Positions 1 to 9,257 of a DNA stretch of 17,633 nucleotides are shown one piece after another. Source of the stretch: Scleroderma bovista (lineage: Eukaryota > Basidiomycota > Agaricomycetes > Boletales > Sclerodermataceae); NCBI GenBank assembly GCA_037178675.1, contig JAYMGJ010000759.1, positions 1-17,633 of the forward strand. Reading direction: 5' to 3'. The position numbers and the translations under genes are program-made. Within the stretch, counting starts at the first letter, position 1. Each line of letters opens with the position of its first letter. The notes under the pieces were generated by a model, which saw only the letters and a program-made list of their open reading frames with translations, had not been told where the DNA came from and searched no databases.

Positions 1-48
1 TGGACGAGCGTGAGATATATAAAATTCGCCCTTGTGTCCTATTAGTAA

Positions 49-58
49 TCGCCTTGTT
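49..58 (+). repeat. 5' copy of LINE target-site duplication
   Basis: TCGCCTTGTT here matches TCACCTTGTT at 9885-9894, directly after the A tail of the LINE. The single difference is a CpG-to-CpA transition. With the preceding AA the match is 12 nt, but those bases merge with the A tail on the 3' side. This sets the 5' end of the LINE at about position 59. The match is short, so the call is moderate. Confidence 0.6.
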
Positions 59-170
59 ACTCGGCACCCCGACTAGGACCCCGAAAAATCCATAGTTGCC
101 AGCCAACTGTCGAGCCTCCAGAGCCCGGTGTTTTAGCCATTACACCGTATTTCTCTACCCACCCCCTGCC

Positions 171-192
171 TTTTCCTTTTCCTTTTCCTTTT
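171..192 (+). repeat. TTTTCC hexanucleotide tract in LINE 5' UTR
   Basis: About four tandem copies of a pyrimidine hexamer (TTTTCC) sit 35-56 nt before the ORF1 start. Pyrimidine-rich leaders are common upstream of fungal start codons. No function is assigned. Confidence 0.7.
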
Positions 193-226
193 TCTTCTTC
201 TCGTAACCGTAGTAGCTTCTCTTTTA

Positions 227-1975
227 ATGAGTAATAGAGGGTCGCCAGCGACCCAGCCGCCACAGCCGCCAAAACCCCACCCAGCTATGAGAAACGGAAC
301 AGCCACTAGAAAACAAACTTCATCCTATGGATCCCTAACCACAGGCCGCTCGAAGGAAAACTTGCTCAGCTCCCCTGCATACTTGTCCTCGATATCCTCA
401 CCAACATCCGCCAGAAAATACTTATCAGACCACTTCCTCCTAACGACGAATCAAGACCCCAAACACTCCTCACTCAGCCACGCTCTCCTACACCTGACTT
501 TCACTGCCACAGGTATCACCGCACCCGCAGCAGATGCAATCAGATCTATCGCAATCCTTGTTGACTCCCTTGCCCCACCCCCCCTTCAAGAGCGACTCCG
601 CCCCCCCACCCCAGCAGAACACTCAGATGCTCCACAGAACCCCAGCACGGACACTTTAGGATGCCAAATCACTCTCCTTGGAACCTACGTCCAAGCCCTT
701 CGTGAAATCACCTCCCTCAACACCTCTTCCGCCTCCGCCCTCACCCAGGTCATCAACGAAGCAAGAGATGACCTCCACAACACCGCACAGCACCTCTCGT
801 CATCCGCAGAAGAACTAATAGACGCAGCTAAGAGCCCCCCCCCCCAACACCCCCTTCCCCCTCATCAAGCCTTCACATATGCTGATGCTGCTCGTCAGAA
901 ACTCCCGACAATTGCTACAGAAAAATGCCTAGCGCAAACCAAAACGGTCAGAATATCCCCACCACCCAACGACCCCACTGCCTCATTCAAAGATCTAAAC
1001 GAGGATGTTCTACTCAAGAAAGCCAACATAACCCTTGACCTTGTCCGCGAATCTGACCCGACAGTCCCTACAGAAGCGGAGTTCATCTCTGCCAGGAAAA
1101 CAACGCATGGCCAAGTTCTATATGAAGTAGACTCCCCAGAAACGGCGGATTGGCTTCGATCCCCAGAGGGATCCAAAGCCTTCACAGCTAAATTTGGGTC
1201 CGATATCACGCTCGCTGTCAAACCCTTCCCAACCCTTGTTGAGCTCGTCCCCATCCGTCTTGACATTGACAACCCCTCCACTCTTAGAGAAGTCGAGCGC
1301 AAGAACTCTCTTCCTGCTGGATCCATCAAGTCCGCCCGATGGATTAAACCCATCGAACGTAGATCCCCACTACAAAAGAGAGCGCACATGACGGTTGAGT
1401 TCCTCAAACCCAACAGTGCTAACCTAGCGATCATGAACGGTCTTGTTATACTTGGACCATGCTGCTCTGTCCGAAAACTCCTCCCAGAGCCAATCAGGTG
1501 CATGAAGTGTCAATCCTTTGAGGGATCACACTTCGCAAGGAATTGCACAAGTCTGAAGGACACGTGCAGAACCTGTGCAGGTAATCACAGAACTAAGGAG
1601 TGCGAAATCTCCTCCGCAGAACAGCGGTTCTGTGCCAATTGCCAGGAGGCAGGACACGCAGCTTGGGACCGAGACTGCCCCATTTATCTAAGCAAGGCGA
1701 GAAAATACCAGTCACACATCGCTGACGCATGCTACAGATTTTACCCAGAAAGAGATGACCCCACCACATGGGCTCTAGACTCTGACGATGACCAACTCGA
1801 AGACCACGAACACTACACAGGCAATAATCAAGATGAAAGATGGCAAACCACCGAACGACCGTGCAAACCACACCCCTTCCCTATAGGTCCTCCAGACAAC
1901 CAACATGCCCGGAGCACCCAGGCTCACCCACGCCCACCCAATGACAGACCCCCTCCTCCGCCCCCTCATGAATAG
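227..1975 (+). CDS. LINE ORF1, gag-like zinc-knuckle protein
   Basis: This 582-aa protein is the RNA-binding ORF1 of the LINE, expected to package the element RNA. It is uninterrupted, unlike ORF2. The N-terminal half is Ser/Pro/Thr-rich and low in complexity. The C-terminal third has three zinc knuckles (about 1498-1685): C-x2-C-x6-H-x4-C, C-x2-C-x3-H-x4-C and C-x2-C-x4-H-x6-C, the usual layout of Tad/I/Jockey ORF1 proteins. The tail (about 1790-1975) is acidic and then Pro/His-rich. The stop codon overlaps an in-frame ORF2 start as ATGAATAG (1968-1975), which suggests termination-reinitiation. The start is the first ATG after the pyrimidine-rich leader. Cellular zinc-knuckle proteins are an unlikely alternative because ORF2 follows directly. 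Confidence 0.85.
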   Translation: MSNRGSPATQPPQPPKPHPAMRNGTATRKQTSSYGSLTTGRSKENLLSSPAYLSSISSPTSARKYLSDHFLLTTNQDPKHSSLSHALLHLTFTATGITAPAADAIRSIAILVDSLAPPPLQERLRPPTPAEHSDAPQNPSTDTLGCQITLLGTYVQALREITSLNTSSASALTQVINEARDDLHNTAQHLSSSAEELIDAAKSPPPQHPLPPHQAFTYADAARQKLPTIATEKCLAQTKTVRISPPPNDPTASFKDLNEDVLLKKANITLDLVRESDPTVPTEAEFISARKTTHGQVLYEVDSPETADWLRSPEGSKAFTAKFGSDITLAVKPFPTLVELVPIRLDIDNPSTLREVERKNSLPAGSIKSARWIKPIERRSPLQKRAHMTVEFLKPNSANLAIMNGLVILGPCCSVRKLLPEPIRCMKCQSFEGSHFARNCTSLKDTCRTCAGNHRTKECEISSAEQRFCANCQEAGHAAWDRDCPIYLSKARKYQSHIADACYRFYPERDDPTTWALDSDDDQLEDHEHYTGNNQDERWQTTERPCKPHPFPIGPPDNQHARSTQAHPRPPNDRPPPPPPHE

Positions 1976-3178
1976 ACGCACCCAAAGCGACAAACCCATA
2001 CACTTTTGGCAGCAAAACGTCAACAAGTCACTTATATCCCAGCTCGACCTCCTCAACAATATTGACCCCAAGCAGTTTGATTTCGTTTTTATACAAGAAC
2101 CGCACATTGACTTTTTAAACCTAACCAGAGTGAACCACTACTGGACTGTTGTCTACCCGACCCAACACCATGCCAACCCAAGAACCACAAGATCGGTCAC
2201 CCTGATCAGCACAAGAATCTCGAAGAACAAGTGGAAGCAGGTACACGTTCAGTCCAATGATGTCACAGCAGTAGAGCTGAGCAGTGGACTTGGAACTGTC
2301 ACGTTCTACAACGTCTACAATGCTTGTGAAAACGCTAACACGCTGCTTAACTTGCAGCACTTCTGGACACAGCAGCACCCCCCACAGCACGGCAACGGTG
2401 AAAACCAGATGGTGTGGCTCGGAGACTTCAACCGTCACCACCCGTTATGGGATGACCCGGCCAGCACTCATCTTTTCACAGCGGCGAACATGGAAGCAGC
2501 CCAGCTCCTTGTTGACCTCATCGGCACTTTTGACATGGACATGCTGCTCCCTGCCGGCATGCCCACAATAGAGACCTTCAGAACTGGAAGCCTGTCAAGA
2601 CCTGACAACGTCTTCTGCAGCACCACCCTAACACACACCTTTGTTGAATGCAACACCAAACCTGAACTCTGCCCTGCTCGCACAGACCACTTCCCGATTA
2701 TAGGAACCCTTGACCTAGACCCGGAACGTGTTTCTCCCCCCATGCGCCGCAACTGGAGATGCATTGAATGGGACAACTTCAGGACTGCACTCGGTGAAAA
2801 CCTGGCAGCTGTGGGCCCAGTGCGTCCTGTACAGGACAAGGACGATTTTCTCACAATTTTTAGTCTACTAACAGCAGCAATCCAGAGCGCGATCAACCAG
2901 CACATCCCGGAAACCAGACTGTCTCCGTATGCCAAACGGTGGTGGACCAGTGAGCTGGCTGAGCTGCGCAAGAAAAAATGCCGCCTAAAATCGAAGTCCT
3001 ACTGCCTACGCGCTCAGCACCTCCACCCGGCTCATGGTGAAGCCCAGACAGCTGCAAGTAGGTACGCAACAAAAATCAAAGAAGCAAAGAAGAAACACTG
3101 GGAAGATTGGTTAGAAGACGTTGACATTGACAACATCTGGACCGCACACAAGTACGCTGGAGGAGCTCCCACTGATGG
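1968..3178 (+). pseudogene. LINE ORF2, N-terminal part: APE-type endonuclease
   Basis: This is the 5' part of the LINE polyprotein. It encodes an endonuclease/exonuclease/phosphatase domain that nicks target DNA to prime reverse transcription. Visible residues of the fold are QNVNKS, FIQEPH, WLGDFNRHHPLWD, SRPDN and RTDHFP, so Asn, Glu, Asp/Asn and the final Asp-His are all present and the domain itself looks intact. The preferred start is ATG 1968 inside ATGAATAG. The frame is also open from ATG 1905, overlapping ORF1. The frame is cut at 3178 by the solo LTR, after which it reads about 11 LTR codons to a TAG ending at 3212. Before the cut comes a basic linker (RKKKCRLKSKS, KIKEAKKKHWEDWLED) that normally leads into the RT. 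Confidence 0.85.
3174..3178 (+). repeat. Target-site duplication GATGG, left copy
   Basis: GATGG immediately precedes TGTCA of the solo LTR and recurs at 4429-4433 right after its terminal TGACA. Five-base duplications are usual for Ty3/gypsy integrases. Confidence 0.85.
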
Positions 3179-3627
3179 TGTCAAAACCAGTTCTCCTCAG
3201 CGATCTTACTAGGAGGTCCAGAGGTGCAGGGAACTAATGAGGAGGTATGTCCAGACACTAGTAGGTGCTAGTTAGTGTGGAGAGTCAAGTCCGGGTCAAA
3301 CGAACGAAGTCCGGGCACTAGAGGAGCACAGGGAGTAAGTCCGGGTTTTTGCGGAGTAAGTCCAGACCGCGGGAAAGTGGTCCGGAGTTGAGCGCAGCTT
3401 GTCCGGAGCGAAGGACATCCCAGAGGTGGGATAAGTCCTGAGAGGTCTAGCGTCGAGTCTGGGACAGAGGTGGCTTTTGCCCTTGTGCAAGTAGGAGACT
3501 TGCTAGGATCGGACATAGGACCAAGGGGACAAGATAGGATGGAGGCCGGAGTTGGCCGGAGTTCAGGAGAACAAGATGGGATTAGGAGAGCATGGTGGGT
3601 AGTACAGAGTGGGGAGTATCTTAGTCA

Positions 3628-3673
3628 AGATTTGATCTAAGGACTACTAGGCCGGAGTACAGTAGTTTATATA
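3628..3673 (-). promoter_or_regulatory. Predicted TATA box and transcript start in solo LTR
   Basis: On the - strand TATATAAA begins at 3673, and 35 nt downstream is AGATCAAATCT (3638-3628). This aligns with the TATA box and AGTTCGAATAT self-primer of the 624-bp LTRs: flanking GTATCTTA and ACTAC blocks are shared. By analogy this is the U3/R boundary. The position is inferred from alignment and spacing. Confidence 0.55.
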
Positions 3674-3939
3674 GTAATGAAACTAAGGTGAGTATATATG
3701 GTGACAAGTAAACACCTTAATGTTGAGACAAGGGATGGAGCAGAAGCAGACAGGAAAATAAACCAGGTACAAGAAAATAAAGCAGGGACAGGAAAATAAA
3801 CCGGAGCGGAAGCAGACATGGGGAACTAGAGTTACAGGGACGACGGAGGAAAAGCAGGGACAAGGGAACTAGGTCGGAAGAGGACAGGTAAGGGTCAGAG
3901 GTGGACTTAACTAATGTTAAGTCCGGAGCGATGTCCAGG

Positions 3940-3984
3940 ACCGGAGGAAGTGGGACCGGAGGAAGTGGGACTGGAGGAAGTGCA
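3940..3984 (+). repeat. 15-bp tandem repeat inside the solo LTR
   Basis: Three tandem copies of ACCGGAGGAAGTGGG lie at 3940-3954, 3955-3969 and 3970-3984. The third has ACTGG in place of ACCGG (a CpG-to-TpG change) and ends differently. Looser copies of GGAGTTGGCCGGAGT and GGAAAATAAACC units surround it (3540-4380). The LTR probably grew by such internal duplication. Confidence 0.75.
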
Positions 3985-4428
3985 AGAGCGGAGGGAGTGC
4001 ACAGGTGGAGGAAGGGCGGAGTAGCCGGAGGAAGGTCCGGAGTTGGACATGGAAATGTCCTAAGCCTTTGGTGAACCTGACAGAGGAAGTGGAGCAGGAG
4101 CAGGAGCAGAACTGAGCCGGAGTTGGATGTACCAGCCGGAGTTGGGCTACGTCGCAGACAAGGCTAAGGGAGTGGCCGGACTGAAACCGGAGTAGCGACT
4201 AGTGGTAGGTACAGGTCCGACACGGAGGAGTTAGACCGCGGATCTGTCTGTAGGGAGACAGGGGTTAGTCCTGAGGCGGAGATGGACGTAGTGACCGGAG
4301 TTGAGCTGGAGTGCAGCTATAGGGCTGGAGATGGCCGGACTAGATCCGGAGTTGCATCTATGCCTAAGGAGAGGTCAGGCGGGCCATGGTTAGACCGGAG
4401 TTGCGACTGGAAAAGTATGGATATGACA

Positions 4429-4433
4429 GATGG
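4429..4433 (+). repeat. Target-site duplication GATGG, right copy
   Basis: Second copy of GATGG, directly after TGACA at the right end of the solo LTR. The LINE reading frame resumes here with GAT GGA GGC. Confidence 0.85.
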
Positions 4434-7212
4434 AGGCAACACAAGAATCCCAACGCTCAAAGCACAGGAAAATGGCCAGCCTAAGGAATTAGATGACAAC
4501 AAGGGGAAAAGCAAACTACTCTACGAGACCTTCTTTCCGCCTCCCCCTGCCAACCCCTGTGCTAACCTTCCTGCAGACTACCCAGATCCAGTATGCGACT
4601 TCAAACCTATCACAGACAACCAGATTCACAGAGTGATAAAACGCCTTGCCCCGTTCAAAGCCCCAGGACCAAATGGCGTGTGCAACATCGTCTTCATCAA
4701 GTGTGCCAGCCAACTAGTACCCTGGATGGGCACCCTGTTTAGAGCAACTTTTTCCCTCAATGTATTCCCCGACGAGTGGCTCACCTACAAAACGGTGGTA
4801 ATTAGAAAGCCTGGCCGCCCTGACTACAGTGCTCCCAAAGCCTACCGCCCCATCGCCCTCCTGGATACTATGTCCAAGATCCTCTCTGCGTGCGTAGCAG
4901 AGGACCTGACCTGGATAGCACACAAATACAAGTCACTCCCTGCAACTCACTTCGGTGGCCTCCCAGGCCGAGCCACAACTGACTCACTCCACTTACTTAC
5001 GAAGTTTGTCCATGACGCGTGGGCTCACCCCACAGATCACCATGTCTCGCTCCTGTTTCTAGATGTCAAGGCGGCCTTCCCAAGCGTCGTCCCAGAACGC
5101 CTCTTTCACAACATGTGCAAACATGGAGTACCCAAGCAGTACACCGACTGGTACCGCCTCCGCCTCACAGGATGACAAACCACCTTGTGCTTCGACGACT
5201 ATGTCTCCCCCTTGTTTAGTATAGAGAGCGGCATCGACCAAGGCTGCCCGCTTTCAGCTCTCGCCTTTCTCTTTTACAACGCTGACATACTAGACATCCC
5301 CAACAGGAAAAACGGCAAAGTTGGCTTTGGCTTCATCAATGATATCTGCTATGGAGCACGCGGCCCATCCTTCCCAGCCTCCAACCGCAAAATCAAGGTA
5401 ATGATGGAATGGAGAGGAGGATGTATAGAATGGAGCCAAACTCACTACGTTAACTTCGAGATGGACAAAAATGCTTTAGTCCAAGCAACCCGAAAAAGGG
5501 AACCCTGCACCTCGAACCCAAGGAAAACGGTCCCGAAAAAGCGCATCCCCATCACCATTGCAGGCAAGACAACCAGACCAGTCAAGTCGCACAAGTTCCT
5601 AGGTGTAATAATCGATGAAGAACTCCGTTTCAAGGAACAACTGGCGAGCGCAGTCGCCAAAGGAACAAAGTATGCCCTCGCATGTAGACGCCTTGCTAAA
5701 CCCTCCCTAGGAATCAAGAATAAGTTCTCTCGCTGCTTATTCAACAGTGTAGTAGTCCCCAAAATGCTGTATGGCATTGACGTCTGGGGAGCAAAGATGA
5801 TGGCAGAAATGGGAAACAAAGCAGGCAGGAGGGGCCAAGGCAAAGTATTAGAAAGAGTCCTCAGAACACATGCCATCACCTCATCCGGAGCCATGCGCAC
5901 TACCGCAACAGATGCAGCGGTCACCCATGCAAACCTAACCCCTATCCCGTTCACCATCCGCAAGATATGCTTTCACGCGTACCTACGCATGACCACTCTC
6001 CCCACTACCAACCCAGTCCACTGTGAAATCCGTCTTGCCACACACCTACGAAGTCACCACAAATCCCCTCTGCACCATCTAGTCAAAATGTTCGGAATCC
6101 ACCCCAAACTAACAGAGGAAATACTACTGCTTCACCACTCTCCCAAATGGACCCCCAACGTAACAACACTCATCGCAGACAGCAAAGAAGATGCTGTTCG
6201 CGACGCAGAACAAGCAACAGAGGAGATTCAAATCTTCATGGACGGATCAGGGTACCATGGAGGCATAGGAGCTGCAGCCGTCCTAAGAAGAAGGGGAAAA
6301 CCAGAAAAGACCCTCCGCTTCCACCTAGGAAGCGACAAGCATCACACGGTATTCAACGGTGAGCAAATTGGAATGTTACTGGGTCTGGAACTCCTCCGCA
6401 GGGAACGCAAAGTCCGCACCGTATATATGGGCGTTGACAACCAGGCAGCCATTCTAGCCACACTGGCATTCACGCCGTCCTCTAGCCATTCGTTAACTGA
6501 CATGTTTTTACATTCCCTCAACAGAACACTAAAGAAAATCAAACTACCCCACCTCACAATCAGATGGGTCCCAGGTCACGCCAACATCGATGGGAACGAA
6601 TCAGTAGACAGAGAAGCAAAGGACGCTGCTGAAGGCAGCTCCAGCCCAGTGGACCAACTTCCCGCGCCTCTTACACACCGTGGAGTACAGGTCTCGTTAC
6701 CGTACAGCAAAGCCGCACTCATACAAGCTTTCAACTCCGAACTCAAAAATGAAATAACAGCTGACTTCTCCTCCACAGACCGCAGAAAACGACTCCAACA
6801 ACTCGACCCCTCAATGCCGTCCGGAAAGTTCACTGCATTGATAAACAACCTCCCCAGAAGACACACAAGCGTACTTGTGCAACTAAGAACGGGTCACGTC
6901 CCCCTTAACCACCACCTTGCCTGTATCAAGAAAGTCAACTCCCCAGCCTGCCAGAGATGCAATGCAAGATTCGAAACTGTTCACCACTTCCTTCTCGTAT
7001 GCCCAGCATACAGAACAGCAAGACATCTCCTAGAACAAAATGTTGGCCGACAACACATGCACCTCGAACATATACTGACCAACGACAAGTCCCTTCCGCA
7101 CCTGTTCCGCTTTTTGAACAGCACTAAAAGACTAAAACAGGTTTTTGGCAGCCTCGCCCCGCCCACCAGGGCCCAGCCAAACCCTCCCAGAGTGGAAGAA
7201 GACGGAGATTAG
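4434..7212 (+). pseudogene. LINE ORF2, C-terminal part: reverse transcriptase and RNase H
   Basis: This part encodes the reverse transcriptase, RNase H and a terminal zinc motif. RT blocks in order are KAPGPNG, AYRPIALLDTMSK, LPGRATTDS, LFLDVKAAF (catalytic Asp 5062-5064), GIDQGCPLS and GFINDICYG. In the last, the first Asp of the usual xxDD box is Asn (AAT 5338-5340), so the polymerase should be dead. A TGA at 5173-5175 breaks the frame, which resumes in the same phase. RNase H has its four acids: Asp 6241, Glu 6361, Asp 6436 and Asp 6607. A C-x2-C...HH...C motif follows (about 6948-7010), near the C-terminus. Both lesions fit CpG transitions (CGA to TGA; ATC-GAT to ATC-AAT). The piece is joined to the endonuclease part once the solo LTR is discounted. 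Confidence 0.85.
5173..5175 (+). other. In-frame TGA inside the LINE RT domain
   Basis: The codon follows RLTG and precedes QTTLCFDDY in the same frame. An Arg CGA becomes TGA by one CpG-to-TpG change. There is no frame change around it. Confidence 0.8.
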
Positions 7213-7878
7213 AGAACCTCTCCGCCCCCACTCAAGAATGACAAAGGAACTCCTCGGAGAAACGCCCGCTGTGCACCTAAGTGAGGGAAGAGGTCAGAAC
7301 AACCAACAACCAACACCAAATGACAGCAATATGCGAGTGGTGGTCTTCCTTTGCGTTTCTGGTATTTAATCTCCTCAGGGGGATGTGCTGCACGCCTTCA
7401 GGCAGGATGCAGGAGGGAAGGGAAGGGCTTCTGATGGGGATGGAATGCGACTGGGGATGGTATTGACTCCTCTTCAGCCTACCACAGTGGTTAGGAAGAG
7501 TCCTGGGATAGAAGAGCGATGATAGATTGGCAACAGGGGTGTAACAGCAGTGATGGAGCAACAGGGAAGCAAGGGGACAGTTCCTGCTTCAAGAATGCGA
7601 TGGACAGTGATGGGATGGAGTAGACAGTGATGCTAGACTGCGCTTCAGCCTAGAGAAATGATCAGATACAAGATATATCTGATAAACAGCAATATAGGAG
7701 CTTTAGGCCAGCACTGAGTGACCTACAAGTCCAAAGACAGAGATAGAGCTTATAGACAGTGAGGGAGAGTGAATGTGGTCGCTTTATTGAGGGGGAAGCA
7801 GACACTTCCTTGCAGCCTTTGGCTGCTGGTTTATATACAGGAGGGGCTGTGGCCCTGTAAGCACAAATGACTAAGTGC

Positions 7879-8203
7879 TTGGTAAGAGATTGGTAAGAAA
7901 TTGGTAAGCAATTGATAAGCAGTGTAATCAGGCTGAGTCATTGATGGGGAGAGCCTGAACAAGCTGCTGAGCCAAGGGAAAGAACAAAAAAACATAGGTA
8001 AAAAGGGGTGTATAACCAAGAATATGGAAAAATCATTGCATGGGGCCCAAAAGAGAGGGGGAGAAAGCATGGGATGAGTAGATCGAAGCTAAATGAGCAT
8101 ATGCGATGACATAATGCATATGAATCATAGGAGCATGAGTCATGAATTGATAAGCAGCATGATAAGCATGATTTGAAGGATGATTGGTAAGTGATTGGTA
8201 AGG
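7879..8203 (+). repeat. Degenerate GATTGGTAAG repeats, two clusters
   Basis: Cluster one (7879-7920) has four near copies of (A)TTGGTAAG or ATTGATAAG. Cluster two (8145-8203) has ATTGATAAG, ATGATAAG and two TGATTGGTAAG copies. Intervening sequence lacks the motif. The pattern suggests replication slippage in a non-coding element. Confidence 0.55.
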
Positions 8204-8602
8204 GGAGTAATGGGGATTAGTAATGCCAAGAGGGGATGAATAATGCGCAGCAGAGTGAGTCAGAGTGAGCCAGAGTGACTCTGTGTGACTCAGAAAGAAG
8301 GGAAGCACAACCTATGATTTATTGAACTTTAGATCTGGAGATGAGCTTCTGAAGCAGTGCCACTGATGGGAGTGGCTGGGGGATAATAAAAGAATTGATC
8401 CGACCAGAAGAGCAGTGTCAGGGGGCCTGGAATGACAAGTAGAGTCACAGCTGGTCACAGAGTGTCACAAATCCCTTGGATTGAGCTTCTGTAGAGCAAA
8501 AACGCGAAATTTGGTGCTCCCGAAGTGCAGTCTTCCCTTGAGCAGTAAGGGGAAGGTTCTGTACTCTATTAGGGCTCCTAAGAAGGGTTCTAGAGCACTG
8601 TT

Positions 8603-9100
8603 TCATTCGTGTTTGTTGCGGGATAGCAGGGAAGAGAATCGCAAGTAGCGGATTCGACGTGTCCAGGGAAGCAAGATGAATGATAGAGGGAGATGAATGT
8701 GACAGGACTCTGGGATGAAAGGACCATATGCAGAGGACTCAGGAGACACAGAGACGACCAGGTATGAATTTTCAAGTCTAACGATAGACTTGAGACGACC
8801 AAAGTATGTGCGCGACGCAGGACTGATGAGGAGAACGCGCTGACCGAGAATGAGAGGGACTGAGGGAGAAGGCTGGGAAGATATGTACCAGACAGTACAC
8901 AGGAGCTCAGGGAGAGGCTGTCCCAAGAGCAGGACATAGTTGAGGTCTGCTGCAATAGCGGAGAAACGTTCCAGAGAAAATGTGGACTCCATAGTGAGTG
9001 ATGAAGTGGGTGTCTGGATTGCGGGTGGAATATCTCCGTGGGAAATGAATGGATTTACGTTGGAACTTGACAGGCAGATAGACCACGGTCTAGGCTCCAT
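8603..9100 (-). CDS. Uncharacterised 165-aa ORF
   Basis: I do not recognise this ORF. It starts at ATG 9098-9100 and ends TGA. The protein is hydrophobic and Ser/Leu/Pro-rich, with segments such as LNYVLLLGQPLPELLCTVWY and VSPESSAYGPFIPE. It has no clear motif, signal peptide or zinc ligands. A second, shorter ORF in another - frame (8590-8955) overlaps it, which weakens the case. It lies in the interval I suspect is inserted DNA. It could be an element-encoded small protein, an exon of a dead gene, or chance. Confidence 0.25.
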   Translation of the reverse strand: MEPRPWSICLSSSNVNPFISHGDIPPAIQTPTSSLTMESTFSLERFSAIAADLNYVLLLGQPLPELLCTVWYISSQPSPSVPLILGQRVLLISPASRTYFGRLKSIVRLENSYLVVSVSPESSAYGPFIPESCHIHLPLSFILLPWTRRIRYLRFSSLLSRNKHE

Positions 9101-9172
9101 GATGGTATAGTCACATGATTGATAGCTTCAAAAATGGCAGAGCTATTCAAAATATCGGAATGCCGGCACTGG

Positions 9173-9197
9173 GCGCCTAAATTTGACATTTGGGCGC
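9173..9197. repeat. Inverted repeat GCGCCTAAAT / ATTTGGGCGC
   Basis: Ten-base arms (9173-9182 and 9188-9197) with one mismatch (pairable as G-T) flank a 5-nt loop. It lies about 73 nt upstream of the 8603-9100 ORF on the - strand. A TTTGGGCGC-like site could bind a regulator, but this is a guess. Confidence 0.45.
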
Positions 9198-9257
9198 TAA
9201 AAATGATTCTTCCTTTTCTCCTTCGTTTCTCTATTGTTTCTTCTGCTTCTTTGGTTG

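Larger units (their letters stand above)
3179..4428 (-). mobile_element. Solo LTR (1250 bp) of a Ty3/gypsy element
   Basis: The insert begins TGTCAAAACCAGTTCTCC and ends TATGACA, giving TGTCA...TGACA termini. It is flanked by GATGG on both sides. Its left end resembles that of the complete gypsy LTR in this window (TGTCAAGACCAGTTCTTC at 14235), so the two are related. Because the other element reads on the - strand from the same end, I place this one on the - strand too. On that strand a TATA box (TATATAAA, 3673-3666) lies 35 nt before AGATCAAATCT (3638-3628), the same geometry as in the other LTR. The LTR is purine-rich and full of short GGAG/CCGGAG repeats. There is no internal coding region, so it is a recombination product and not a whole element. 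Removing the LTR and one GATGG leaves ORF2 in frame. Confidence 0.85.
7213..9257. other. Long interval after LINE ORF2, probable unidentified insertion
   Basis: The end of the LINE 3' UTR is recognisable at about 9600-9884, but the stretch before it is too long for a Tad1-type UTR. It is rich in A and G on the + strand. It has imperfect TTGGTAAG decamer repeats (7879-7920 and 8145-8203), GAGTGA-type repeats (8250-8293), a TATA-like TTTATATAC (about 7830-7838) and a purine run CAGGGGGA (about 7377-7384) resembling a polypurine tract. These would fit an LTR remnant, but I found no convincing TG...CA ends with a target duplication. The only long ORF is at 8603-9100 (- strand). I assign no function. 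Confidence 0.4.

Noticed and set aside
59..160. Functional tRNA gene on the - strand
   Set aside because: A D-arm-like hairpin exists, but there is no valid anticodon arm with T33, the B box has mismatches, and no acceptor stem forms.
3268..3516. Small - strand ORFs inside the solo LTR
   Set aside because: They are low-complexity by-products of the GGAG/CCGG repeats without homology.
3179..4428. A spliced intron or a host gene within the LINE
   Set aside because: TGTCA...TGACA ends with GATGG duplications and homology to the gypsy LTR explain the segment better.
5173..5175. TGA read as a recoded amino acid
   Set aside because: There is no recoding signal, other lesions exist in the same ORF, and a CpG transition explains it simply.
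7360..7400. Copia-type polypurine tract and LTR start
   Set aside because: CAGGGGGATG is suggestive, but I found no matching LTR end, PBS or target duplication.
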